From GSA-30 sp036384435 (GTDB lineage: Bacteria; Pseudomonadota; Gammaproteobacteria; Xanthomonadales; Rhodanobacteraceae), in NCBI RefSeq assembly GCF_036384435.1, contig NZ_DASVMI010000144.1:1-28305 (forward strand): a stretch of 28,305 nucleotides of DNA, given 5' to 3'. A model generated the notes under the pieces. That model was not told where the DNA came from. It searched no databases and saw only the letters and a list, made by a program, of their open reading frames with translations. The first letter of the stretch is position 1, and the number at the start of each line of letters is the position of its first letter. Shown one piece after another: positions 1 to 8,261 of the stretch. The translations under genes were made by a program, and so were the position numbers.

Positions 1-1580
1 TCAGGCCATCGAGCACCGCGTCAGGTTGCAGGTATTTGTAGCCAAGCGAGACGTTCCACTCGTTGGCCGCCGAGACATTGGGAGTACCGACGATGCCGCG
101 TAGCATCCAACCTACCGGGCCGCTCTTGTAAGGACCGGTCACGTTCGGATCGCTGCTGCTCTGGTAATTGTTGACCGGCGCGCCCAGCCCATTCGGGTAA
201 CGGAAAGCGTCTTTTTCGTGATAGGCCATGTTGCGCACGTAGTCTGCTTGCAGGCGCACCGGCGTCTGCCCCACCAGGAAGTCGAACTGGCTGGTGGCAT
301 TGAGCAGGCGATAGTTATAAGCAAGGCCAACGAACTGCGGCTGCGCATAATTGCTCGGGTTGGTCGGGTCGGGGATGATGTCGCGCAACAGGAAGACGGT
401 ATTGCCCTTCTGCATGTATTGCGGCGCAGTGTCATCCGTATCGCAGAAATTGATGCCCGTGTAGAGCGCGCATGGCGAGGAAAGCTGTCCGCGCATATGA
501 TCGAAGTAGTAATAGGCCAGCGCGACCTTCCACTTCATGTCCTGGTCGAACTGCCAGGTGGCACCGATCTGCGCTGCCGTCAGCCACTTGTCGTTGCTAT
601 GGTTTTTCTCGGTGCCCAGGCCCTGCGATGGCGTATCGTTGCCAGTGAATTCGATCGGGAAGGCACCGACCGTGGCGAACGTATCGAGCGCATCGTTGAA
701 CGGCAGCTTGAACTGGCCAGCGATACCGTCGAAATTCAGTTCGTTCGAATAGATCAGGTCCGTCGCGAAGAACGGATTGGCGAAACGACCTGCCGACACC
801 TTGGCCCAGTCATTGGGTTTCCAGGCGATCCAGGCGCGATCGAGCCAAATATTCTTCTTGATCAGGCCACCGCCCAGGGTCTGGGTGGTCGATACCGGGT
901 TATTGTCATTACCTGAACCGATGCGGATGCCCGCCGTGATCGTATCGCCGAGTTTCACATCCATGCCGATATGCGCCTGCAGGCGCAGCATGTTCAATCG
1001 ATCCTGCTGGCTGTTGAAGATCGGCGGCGTAACACCCTGGGTTATCTTGCTCAGGTCGAATGGCCCATTGCGATTGAGCGTGCCGTAGTCAATGAAGAAA
1101 GGCGAATTGCTACGGCTGAACAGCCATGATTCGTCGCGCACATGGATATCGCCCGACCAGCTGATCCGGTCGAGCCATTCCGGCAGTGCATTGGGTTCGG
1201 CCCAGTGCTCGCTCTTGGCTTGCGCGATCACCTCGTCCTTGACCTGCTCCTTGATCTGGTTGCGAACGCTTTGTGGCACGTAGGGCACGCGAACGTCGCC
1301 CGGTTGCGCTCCATCGTTGGCGGTGGCATTGGCTTGCGCCTGCTGCCGCGAAGCTTGCGTGGCTTCAGCCTGCGCCTGCGCCAGCAGGCCATCGGCATCG
1401 GCCTGGGTGATCAGGCCTTTTTTCACCATCAGGCGAATCAGGTTGATCGTGGCGTTCGTCGATGGCGCGGCATCTTGTGCCTGCACGCCCGCGCCGGCAC
1501 CGCCCAGCAGCAGGCTGACGGCCAGGCAAAGCGCACGGCGATGCAGGCGCCTGGAACCTGGTTTGACGATCGATGACTTC
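1..1580 (-). CDS. Putative outer-membrane porin, C-terminal part missing at window edge
   Basis: The reading frame is open from an ATG at 1580 down to position 1, at least 526 codons, and leaves the window without a stop. The start is supported by GGAG about 7 bases upstream. Residues 1-36 form a signal peptide (basic stretch around RRLHRRA, then a Leu/Ala-rich core, cleavage near GVQA/QD). Residues about 45-75 form a short Ala/Gln-rich helix (KKGLITQADADGLLAQAQAE), as in the N-terminal stalk of trimeric porins. After it comes an aromatic-rich sequence of alternating strands with motifs such as WLDRAWIAWKP and LDTFATVGAFPIEFTG. This matches the 'putative porin' family (Porin_5-like) by recall. 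It is the last visible gene of the operon with tpsB, exbB, exbD and tonB, 57 bases after the tonB-like stop. The substrate cannot be told; the link to TonB genes makes passive or TonB-related uptake possible. Confidence 0.8.
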
Positions 1581-1637
1581 ATGGGTTTCTCCGCTGCGGC
1601 ACACTGCCGTGGCTGATGGAATGAAAAATGAAAAGGC

Positions 1638-2303
1638 TTACATCGGTCGCCGCCCGCGCATGGCTGCGCGTATCGGCATGGTCATTTTCGGTGGCGGTGG
1701 TGTGTCGACATGCAGCCCCTGCAATGCGTCGACAAGCGCCTGATCGGTGCTGGGCGAGCCACTCGATCCATCCAGCGTGATGCGGGTGATCGTGCCCTGG
1801 GCATCGATCCACAAGCTGGCGCGCACATCGAACACCAGGCGGCGGGTGCGATCGTCACGTTGGATCGCCTGCTGCAAGGCGTAGCCAAGAAACTGCTCGT
1901 ACGAACCACCACCGCTGCCATTGCCGCCTCCCGCGCCGACCATGCCGCTGCCGTCGCCGGCGCCGATGTTGAACGAGTCGTTGCCAGCCTGTGCCGGGCC
2001 GTCGATCGTGATCTGCTTGGGCGAGTCGGGAGCTTGCTTGGGCGCTTCGACGGGCTTGACCGGTTCGTTGGGCTTGGCAATCTCCTGCTTGGTCTCCTCG
2101 ACCTTCTTGGGCTCCGGCGGCTTTTCCTTGGGTGGTGGAGGCGGCGGTGGCAATGGCGTGATCGTGGCGATACGCGGCGCCGATCGACGCACGCCAACCT
2201 CATGTCCAGCGAAACGCCAGATCAGTACGCCCACCACAACCATCACCACCAGCGCGATCAATCGACCGCGCCAGCGTTGCCACCCTGTCTTTTGTTCGTC
2301 CAT
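1638..2303 (-). CDS. TonB-like energy transducer, proline-rich periplasmic protein
   Basis: This 221-residue protein has a cytoplasmic start (MDEQKTGWQRWRGR), one membrane helix at about 13-32 and a proline/lysine/glutamate-rich spacer at about 48-100 (PPPPPPPKEKPPEPKKVEE), the classic periplasm-spanning segment of TonB. A Gly/Ser linker follows, then a C-terminal TonB/TolA-like domain at about 135-210 containing LWIDAQGTITRITLDGSSG. The C-terminal domain is not a close match to enteric TonB, so it may act on a special partner. The ATG at 2303 has GAGGGAGCG at good spacing and lies 19 bases after the exbD stop, so it is co-transcribed with exbB and exbD. The family role is to pass proton-motive energy from ExbBD to an outer-membrane partner. 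Here that partner may be the TpsB transporter or the porin (inference). The STN protein at 8262-9035 carries a similar C-terminal domain. Confidence 0.8.
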   Translation of the reverse strand: MDEQKTGWQRWRGRLIALVVMVVVGVLIWRFAGHEVGVRRSAPRIATITPLPPPPPPPKEKPPEPKKVEETKQEIAKPNEPVKPVEAPKQAPDSPKQITIDGPAQAGNDSFNIGAGDGSGMVGAGGGNGSGGGSYEQFLGYALQQAIQRDDRTRRLVFDVRASLWIDAQGTITRITLDGSSGSPSTDQALVDALQGLHVDTPPPPKMTMPIRAAMRGRRPM

Positions 2304-2322
2304 CGAATTCGCTCCCTCGCGA

Positions 2323-2730
2323 TCAGGACGACTGTTGCCGGCCCGTCACTAGGCCAACCTGTGACAGATCCAGGCGACGAAGCAGATCGAGGATGTCGAC
2401 CACTTTCTGGTACTGCACATTGGAATCACCCTTGACGATGACCGGAAAATCCGGGGTCACGGCTTTCTGCGTACGCAGACGTTGCTCCAGCTCTCCCAGC
2501 GTTACCGGAAAGGCATCCAGGAAGATCTGGCCACTGTCGGAAACCGTAATGGCCTTGGTCTGTGGCTTGGCCAGGCTCACCGACGCACTGGCTTTGGGCA
2601 GGTTGACCTTCACACCCTGCACCGATGCGGTCGTCATGATGATGAAGATCACCAGCAGCACGTACGCCAGATCGAGCATGGGCGTGATGTTGATGTCGTC
2701 GTAAGGCTTGTCGTCGTCCTGAACATGCAT
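2323..2730 (-). CDS. exbD: ExbD/TolR-family biopolymer transport protein
   Basis: The protein has 135 residues when started at the ATG at 2730, which has AGGGAGA about 8 bases upstream. Longer in-frame starts would overlap the exbB end. The N-terminus has the family signature DINITPMLDLAYVLLVIFIIM: Asp20 lies at the start of the single membrane helix (about 20-34), the place of the proton-conducting Asp of ExbD and TolR. The rest is a periplasmic ExbD domain (about 40-130) ending in a typical helix (YQKVVDILDLLRRLDLSQVGLVT). It lies 13 bases after exbB and 19 before the tonB-like gene, a standard ExbB-ExbD-TonB order. It should form the inner-membrane proton channel with the upstream ExbB fusion. 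ExbD and TolR cannot be separated by sequence alone; the TonB-like neighbour favours ExbD. Confidence 0.9.
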   Translation of the reverse strand: MHVQDDDKPYDDINITPMLDLAYVLLVIFIIMTTASVQGVKVNLPKASASVSLAKPQTKAITVSDSGQIFLDAFPVTLGELEQRLRTQKAVTPDFPVIVKGDSNVQYQKVVDILDLLRRLDLSQVGLVTGRQQSS

Positions 2731-2743
2731 GATGTGTTCTCCC

Positions 2744-4576
2744 TCAGCCCACGACCGCGCGTTCGGGTTCGGGCCTCTCGACATCGCGATGCAGTTCGGC
2801 CAAGCGAGTGACGAACTCATCGACGAAGACCTGCATGTTCGCGGTAACGGCCTTGTTTCGCGTCAGCAGGTAGTTGTAGCCAAACAAGGCCGGGATCGCG
2901 ACGAACAGACCCGCCACGGTCGCCAGCAATGCCGCGGCAATACCTGGAGCGATCGCTTTGACGTTGACGTCACCGGCCGCAGCAATGGCGGCAAAGGTGA
3001 TCATGACGCCGACAACCGTGCCGAGCAGGCCCAGGAAAGGACCGCCGGAAATGGCGATGGTCAACAACACCATCGAACGCGACAAGCGCTGATTCTCTCG
3101 CACAAGCGTCGAATCCATCACCGCGCGGATCGCTTCGATCGATTCGGAGGCGATCACCAGTCGACCGTGACTGTCACGGCGACGCCAGACTTCCTTGGCA
3201 CCGGTTTCATACAGGCGAAACAGCGAGGAATTGCCGAGTTCCCGCTGCAGCTTTGGTTGCTCCTCGTTGGCGGCCATGCCCAGCAGGTCCGTGCCCAGCG
3301 CCCGGAAGCGCTCCAGGAAACGATCGTTGGCGCGCGTGACCTCTCCCACATAGCGTCCGCGCTGCCACATCACCACCCAAGAAATCAGCGCCATCACCAG
3401 CAGGATGCCTATTACCACCCAGGCATCGGCAGTGACGGATTTGACGATGATGCCGAAGTAGCCGAAGCCGAACCCCGATTTCTTCTCGTCTTCGCCGTAC
3501 TGGACCAGTTTCGACTCGGCGCCCTGCGACAGCGCATCGGCTTCGATCAATGCAGCCGGTCGCAGCGTACGCGACAAGCGCAACTCATCCATGTCGCCAA
3601 TGAAACGCCCCATGGTTGGCGCACCCGCGACAGCAGGCGCATCGGCGGTATCCCCACCCACCGTGGCGGGTGTCGTCAGGGCCGGCAACGCTGCCGATAC
3701 CTGCGCATACGACTTGCCATCCACGTACAAGGTGACATGGCCTGAGCCCGCGGTTACCGCGATATGCGCCCACTGCCCCGCCTTCAACGGCTCACCTGCC
3801 TGGCTGTGCTGCGGCTGATCGCCATCAACCTCCACGAACGGAGCGCCACCGGCATCAAGACCGATCAGCAACGCCTTGCCATCCTGGCGATGTGCATAGA
3901 TAAGCACCGGTGTCGTGGGCAGTGCGTCGAGCTTGATCCAGCTGGAATAGCTGAAATTGCCACCTGCGGCAACGGCCAGGGATGCGCTTGCCGGCAGCGT
4001 GACCACGCCATTGCCATCGAAGTGCGCAGCTTTGCCCACCACACCGCCGTCGATCATGCGCAACGTGCCGGCCTGGGCATTGTTGTTATAAGCGGTGGCG
4101 TCATGCGGCGGCGTACCAGCAATGTCGTTGAAGTGATAGACAAGGCCATAATCCGGATCAAACGTCGCCGCGCCATTGCTTTGCGCGGGGGCCTTGCTGT
4201 TGCCGTAGTACATCCACACGGTTTGCTGGCCGCTGGCCGGCAGATCGGTCACATCCAGCCAGATCTGCGCCACACCCATGACCGGGTCGAAGCTTTCGAT
4301 CTGGTAATTGAGGGGCGTCTTGCCATCGGCGGCGATGAAACGCAGGTCGTTGCCATTCTGTGCCACGCCATCGAACTGGAAGTTACCCGAATGCAGGCGA
4401 ACCAGCATGGGCATGCGCCCGGGAGCTTGCGACAGGTTGCCCCCCTTGGGGCTCGTGTCGAGCGTAATGGACTTGCGGAACGACCAGTCGTCGTTCCACC
4501 AGCCCGCATCGGCCGCGAGCGTAATGCGCGGCAGCCACGCCAGGCATAGCGCAAAGACCAGGATCAGGAATCGCAT
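2744..4576 (-). CDS. ExbB/MotA/TolQ proton-channel protein fused to periplasmic DUF2341 and LamG-like domains
   Basis: The protein has 610 residues from the ATG at 4576, chosen because AGAGGT lies 9 bases upstream and a clean signal peptide follows (MRFLILVFALCLAWLPRITLA, cleavage about 21). An in-frame ATG at 4633 overlaps the tpsB stop as ATGA and could couple translation. Domain order: signal peptide; DUF2341-type beta domain about 55-140; LamG/concanavalin-like jelly roll about 165-335 (FSYSSWIKL, WAHIAVTAGSGHVTLYVDG); membrane helix about 383-405; cytoplasmic loop; ExbB core with helices about 505-535 and 543-567, including GGPFLGLLGTVVGVM. Normal ExbB proteins are about 240 residues and lack the large periplasmic part, so this is a fusion that adds a carbohydrate- or protein-binding module to the proton channel. 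It is followed by exbD and tonB-like genes and preceded by tpsB. The fusion type has been seen in other proteobacteria; its ligand is unknown to me. Confidence 0.88.
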   Translation of the reverse strand: MRFLILVFALCLAWLPRITLAADAGWWNDDWSFRKSITLDTSPKGGNLSQAPGRMPMLVRLHSGNFQFDGVAQNGNDLRFIAADGKTPLNYQIESFDPVMGVAQIWLDVTDLPASGQQTVWMYYGNSKAPAQSNGAATFDPDYGLVYHFNDIAGTPPHDATAYNNNAQAGTLRMIDGGVVGKAAHFDGNGVVTLPASASLAVAAGGNFSYSSWIKLDALPTTPVLIYAHRQDGKALLIGLDAGGAPFVEVDGDQPQHSQAGEPLKAGQWAHIAVTAGSGHVTLYVDGKSYAQVSAALPALTTPATVGGDTADAPAVAGAPTMGRFIGDMDELRLSRTLRPAALIEADALSQGAESKLVQYGEDEKKSGFGFGYFGIIVKSVTADAWVVIGILLVMALISWVVMWQRGRYVGEVTRANDRFLERFRALGTDLLGMAANEEQPKLQRELGNSSLFRLYETGAKEVWRRRDSHGRLVIASESIEAIRAVMDSTLVRENQRLSRSMVLLTIAISGGPFLGLLGTVVGVMITFAAIAAAGDVNVKAIAPGIAAALLATVAGLFVAIPALFGYNYLLTRNKAVTANMQVFVDEFVTRLAELHRDVERPEPERAVVG

Positions 4577-4629
4577 GACGGTTGGACCTCTATCCGAAAG
4601 TAAGGGGGTATGTGCCATCGTCCGGAGCG

Positions 4630-6237
4630 TCATAGCCCGGCCTTGATGTTGAACAGCCATTGGCCATCGTGTGCCTTGGTGCGTACGCCATTCTTGAGCG
4701 GATAGGCGTATTCCACTTCGCCCTTGATCGCGCCATACAACGCAAAGCGCGTACCAATGCCGGTACTGAACAAGGTGAAACGGCTCTTCTGTTCCGCCAA
4801 CGGACTGATCAGCAGCAGACGCGAGCTGTCGATAAAGACATGAAAGCGCCACTCGTCCACGGGGCCGCCGATCCACGAAGCGATCGAAGGACTGCGCAGT
4901 TCGGCCGATCCGATGGCACCGTTGTCCGCGGTGTTCTCCGCCGATAGATAGCCACGCACGCTGCCTGCGCCGCCAGCGGCAAACTGTTCGCTCGATACCA
5001 GCGGCGAATCCGAAGCCTGCGCATCGGCCCGCAATGCCAGCACGTAGTCGTCAATCAACTGTCGCGTGTAATTGAAGCTGGCACGCAAATACGCGAAGTC
5101 CGAATGCGACTTGAAGCGTTGGCTATCGAATTCGGTACGACTGCTACCCGCGGCGCGCGCGCCGAAATTGCCGGCAAGGCTGAAGCCCAGGGATGATTTA
5201 TCTGTGACGCGCTGGCCGCTGTAAGTCAACGAGAACGGCCAATAGGTGACCGGCGAACGCAAGGTATCGCTGCCCAGGGTCGTGTTCTGGTCGAAATGCT
5301 TGCGACTGACACCGAACGAAACCGACTGTGTGTACTGACCCAACGTCGGCAGCTGGCGTGTCGCCGTCAGGCTGAATGCATGTCCACGACCGAGCACCGT
5401 GGTGCCGCCCACGATATTGGCATTGCTGTTGGACTTGTAACCGGACGCCAGCAAGCTCCAGTCATTGCCAAGCGGTGCCAGGTAGGACAACGCATAGACT
5501 TCGGCGGCATGGCGATCCTGCGGCGCGACGATATAGGTCAGCGACACCGCGTGCCCTGCCTGCCACAGGTTGTCGTAACCTACCGTCGCGATGGTGCGCA
5601 ATTCGGGCGTGTCCTGGCTATGGTCGTTGTTGACCTCCACGCTGGCATGCAGCGGATAGGTGTCATTGACCTTGAGCGAAACGTCCATCGTCTGCGGCAA
5701 CGCGCCCGGCTTGAGCTGCGGCACTACCTGCTGACCGGCTTGCCTGTTGACCTGCGCCAGTTCGGTCTGCGCCGCGCTGAAATTGGGCACCGTCCCTTCA
5801 GCCAGCGAAGGAACCGCATCGCGGATCTCCTGTGGCGAATGGTATTTCGCCCCCTCCACGTGCACGCGACCGATGCGGTTTTCCAGCACCTGCAACAGGA
5901 TCACCCCGTTCTTGACCTGTTGCTGCGGAATATCGACCACCACCGACTGATAGCCCTTGTCCTGATAGGCTTTCTGCAAGGCATCCCGTGCAGAGTGCAC
6001 GTCGTCCATGCTGCGATCAGGCCCAAGAAATGGCTCGACCGTCGACTCGATGGCTTCGCTGTCGAGTACGGTATTGCCACGAACGAGGTACTCGTTGACG
6101 TCGAATTTCGCAGGCGCCTGGACCTGAGGCGTACTGGTAGCCTGCTGCGCATGCAGCCATGGCGCGGCGGTCATGGCCAGGGCCAGCACAAGCGAACGGC
6201 GCAGCAGCACTGCGCCGGCGGTCATTGCTCTGCTCAT
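4630..6237 (-). CDS. Two-partner secretion outer-membrane transporter, ShlB/FhaC/HecB (TpsB) family
   Basis: The protein has 535 residues from the ATG at 6237. The frame stays open to a TTG at 6318, but that gives no good signal peptide start. Residues 1-31 form a signal peptide ending LHA/QQ. Two POTRA domains follow: about 44-120 (VNEYLVRGNTVLDSEAIESTV, then QDKGYQSVVVDIPQQQV) and about 121-195 (IGRVHVEGAKYHSPQEIRDAV). The rest is a 16-strand-type barrel with the family motif VRGY at residues 427-430 (AGSVRGYLSAE), which lies in the conserved barrel-inserted loop. TpsB proteins export a long TpsA adhesin, cytolysin or enzyme across the outer membrane. No tpsA gene is in the window. The gene heads the operon with exbB, exbD, the tonB-like gene and the porin; its stop overlaps an in-frame ATG of the exbB frame. 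Confidence 0.88.
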   Translation of the reverse strand: MSRAMTAGAVLLRRSLVLALAMTAAPWLHAQQATSTPQVQAPAKFDVNEYLVRGNTVLDSEAIESTVEPFLGPDRSMDDVHSARDALQKAYQDKGYQSVVVDIPQQQVKNGVILLQVLENRIGRVHVEGAKYHSPQEIRDAVPSLAEGTVPNFSAAQTELAQVNRQAGQQVVPQLKPGALPQTMDVSLKVNDTYPLHASVEVNNDHSQDTPELRTIATVGYDNLWQAGHAVSLTYIVAPQDRHAAEVYALSYLAPLGNDWSLLASGYKSNSNANIVGGTTVLGRGHAFSLTATRQLPTLGQYTQSVSFGVSRKHFDQNTTLGSDTLRSPVTYWPFSLTYSGQRVTDKSSLGFSLAGNFGARAAGSSRTEFDSQRFKSHSDFAYLRASFNYTRQLIDDYVLALRADAQASDSPLVSSEQFAAGGAGSVRGYLSAENTADNGAIGSAELRSPSIASWIGGPVDEWRFHVFIDSSRLLLISPLAEQKSRFTLFSTGIGTRFALYGAIKGEVEYAYPLKNGVRTKAHDGQWLFNIKAGL

Positions 6238-6708
6238 CCGATCACCCGCTGTAGCGCCGGCATCCGCTGCCGGCTGGCACACCACGCTAGCGCCGCACCG
6301 ATAACCAAATGGCGACAACCAGATGTCGTGCCGCCCATGCTTTGGGGACGCGCGCTATTGAAGCCCGCGCATCCGACAGGGGCGCTGTGCGAAGCCGCCT
6401 GATAAACCATCTGCTCTTCCCCCAGCCGGCCGCCAAGGCAACCGGCACTCGATGAACGGACGTCCTTGTCGCTTGTCCATTCCATTGTTTGGGAAGACGG
6501 CCCGTCACGAACGCGACTGAACCGATGTCATGAAAAATTCACCGAAAGACCACAAGCTTTCAGGCGTGACATCAAAGCGTCATTGGAAAAAGACAGAGTG
6601 CGCGCGCGCCACGGCTGCATCGGCAACACCCGCAAAGGAACCTCCCCAGGGCTAGGCGGGACGTTGCAGTCGTGGCGTTGACTGGAGAGCGAGCGAGCCT
6701 TGAATGCC
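6238..6708. other. 471-bp non-coding region between the anti-sigma gene and tpsB
   Basis: No reading frame with a convincing protein is seen on either strand; short frames here lack codon bias, ribosome sites and recognisable motifs. It should hold the end of the sigma/anti-sigma transcript and the promoter of the tpsB operon. I find no strong terminator with a T-tract. The sequence is somewhat less GC-rich around 6530-6600 than the flanking genes. Minus-strand GGTTATCG (6299-6306) recurs as GGTTATCT before the STN gene (9078-9085). A small inverted repeat CGACA-N6-TGTCG is at 6313-6328. None of this proves a promoter. Confidence 0.5.
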
Positions 6709-7713
6709 TCAGCTCAGCAACACGATACCGCCGGGCAAGGCCGTCACGCGTGCGCCATAGGCGTCATGGATCAAGGTAGCTACATCAGCGAGCTGGTTGA
6801 GCATGAAGCGCGCATGCACCTTGCGAGCAGCCAATTGCTTGTCCATCAGCACGATACGGCCGGGTCGATAGCGATTGATCTCATCGACCACCTCGGCCAG
6901 TGGCTGGTTGTCGAAAATCAGCACCCGCTGGCGCCAGGCCAGGGCGACCTGGGGATCGACAGCAACTGGCGCGCCCACACCCTGGCCGTCGTACTGCACC
7001 TCGTGGGAGGCCTGCACGGCGACTTGATCGTCACCGCATTCGGCAGCCGTCTGCCCGCCCAGGCAGATCACCTGGACAGCCGGCCCCGTACAACGCACGT
7101 TGCACTGGCTTGAGACCGAAACGCGTACCTTGCCGGCCCCGGAGTAGATCGTAAACGGACGCAACAACGTGGCATCGGTGACGACCTGGGCTTCGCCCGA
7201 CAGCAATTCCATCGCGGCATGGCCGTTCTCGGTCTTGCGCAGATTGATGGTGGTCTGGGTGTTCATCTGTACGGTCACGCCCGGTGCAATATCCACCTGA
7301 CGCTGTTCGCCGGTACCGGTGCGGTAGTCGGCCGCGAATTCACCCACGCCCGGCCACAGGCGCGCGGGAGGGCGTATGGCCAGCAGGCAGACGGCCGCCG
7401 CCGAAGCGGCCAGCGCGCCGCCGAGGAAAGCACGACGACTCATGCGAGGCTCGCCTGAGTGTCGCCGCGGCTGCCAGCGCACGCCGTGCCCCTGGCGCTG
7501 AGGTTGCGACGCCACGGCGGCGCCGAGGCCGTCCCACAACAGGCGTGCCTCGACAAAGGCTCGCTCATGCGAGGCGTCTTGCGCCAGCCACTGACGAAAC
7601 GCTTCCGCATCCGCAGGTGTGGCCTGCCCGGATGTCAGATGCACCAGCCACGCTTGTGCCTGCGCCTGGATGCGCGGATCGGGTCCGGTACGGGAGGAAA
7701 GTTCGACTGCCAT
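6709..7713 (-). CDS. FecR-family anti-sigma factor / sigma regulator
   Basis: The protein has 334 residues from the ATG at 7713, four bases after the sigma gene stop; the longer frame would overlap the sigma gene. Domains: N-terminal cytoplasmic DUF4880 sigma-binding region about 14-62 (AWLVHLTSG...FRQWLAQDASHERAFVEARLLWDGL); membrane helix about 95-113; periplasmic FecR domain about 130-225; C-terminal STN-like domain about 260-334 (FDNQPLAEVVDEINRY). The helix is preceded by SRRAFLGG (Arg93-Arg94), a twin-arginine-like motif; FecR of some bacteria is known to use the Tat route. It should hold the ECF sigma factor inactive or poised until a signal comes through the STN protein encoded at the start of the operon. 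Its C-terminus would meet that protein in the periplasm (inference by family). Confidence 0.88.
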   Translation of the reverse strand: MAVELSSRTGPDPRIQAQAQAWLVHLTSGQATPADAEAFRQWLAQDASHERAFVEARLLWDGLGAAVASQPQRQGHGVRWQPRRHSGEPRMSRRAFLGGALAASAAAVCLLAIRPPARLWPGVGEFAADYRTGTGEQRQVDIAPGVTVQMNTQTTINLRKTENGHAAMELLSGEAQVVTDATLLRPFTIYSGAGKVRVSVSSQCNVRCTGPAVQVICLGGQTAAECGDDQVAVQASHEVQYDGQGVGAPVAVDPQVALAWRQRVLIFDNQPLAEVVDEINRYRPGRIVLMDKQLAARKVHARFMLNQLADVATLIHDAYGARVTALPGGIVLLS

Positions 7714-7717
7714 GACC

Positions 7718-8257
7718 TTAAGACTCGTTTCCTGCCCCTGGACCGAACCGCTGAATGACCTTGCGATCGAGACGCTCGCCACAAAATTCCAGTGCCTTGC
7801 GCAGCTCCTTGCCCACCATGCGCACGGATATGCCAAAACGCGCGGCGATTTCCTGGTGTGGCGCCTCCTCTACGCGCGCGGCGATCAGGATCGCCCGCTG
7901 CCTCGATGTCAGCTCGGCCAAGGCCTGCTCCAGTACCTGCATTTCCAACTGCGCATGGACCACGCGGGCCGGGTCCAGGGCATCATCCGCCAAGTGCAGC
8001 AGCTCCTCCACTTCGGTGCCGGTGAGGAAGCGGCCATCGCTCTGGCGTTGGTCGGCGGCGACGTTCAATGCCATGCGAAACAGGTAGCTGTCGGGATTGC
8101 GCGCCTGACCGCCCGCTTCGTCCATGCGTTCGACGCGCAGATAGGTTTCCTGCAATACATCGTCGACCAGGTCATCTGAACCGAGTCGGCGCTTGAGGCG
8201 ACGGCGCAGATCCTGCTGCCGCTGCATGAACAGGCCGAGCATGGTCATGGTATTCAT
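7718..8257 (-). CDS. FecI-type ECF RNA polymerase sigma factor
   Basis: The protein has 179 residues. Sigma region 2 is at about 12-75 (LVDDVLQETYLRVERM, then NPDSYLFRMALNVAADQRQ) and region 4 at about 115-165 (LAELTSRQRAILIAARVEEAPHQEIAARFGISVRMVGKELRKAL), with the region-4 helix-turn-helix for the -35 element. No regions 1 or 3 are present, as is usual for ECF sigma factors. The ATG at 8257 is 4 bases after the STN gene stop and the stop is 4 bases before the fecR-like start, so all three are one tight operon. Family knowledge places it with iron- and surface-signalling sigma factors. The gene order STN, sigma, anti-sigma is that of P. aeruginosa vreA-vreI-vreR. Likely target promoters are its own and that of the tpsB operon (inference). 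Confidence 0.9.
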   Translation of the reverse strand: MNTMTMLGLFMQRQQDLRRRLKRRLGSDDLVDDVLQETYLRVERMDEAGGQARNPDSYLFRMALNVAADQRQSDGRFLTGTEVEELLHLADDALDPARVVHAQLEMQVLEQALAELTSRQRAILIAARVEEAPHQEIAARFGISVRMVGKELRKALEFCGERLDRKVIQRFGPGAGNES

Positions 8258-8261
8258 CGCG

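Noticed and set aside
218..1576. Plus-strand frames opposite the porin
   Set aside because: The minus strand is open for the whole stretch with a signal peptide and porin-like sequence; the plus frames are shadows.
2729..3745. Plus-strand open frame of 338 codons over the exbB fusion
   Set aside because: It is antisense to conserved ExbB and LamG-like sequence with no independent support.
5296..6402. Plus-strand open frame of 368 codons over tpsB
   Set aside because: It is antisense to a gene with clear POTRA and VRGY motifs; its Arg/His-rich product resembles no family.
6600..6708. Intrinsic terminator after the anti-sigma gene
   Set aside because: GC-rich segments such as CCTAGCCCTGGGGAGG pair poorly and no T-tract follows on the minus strand.
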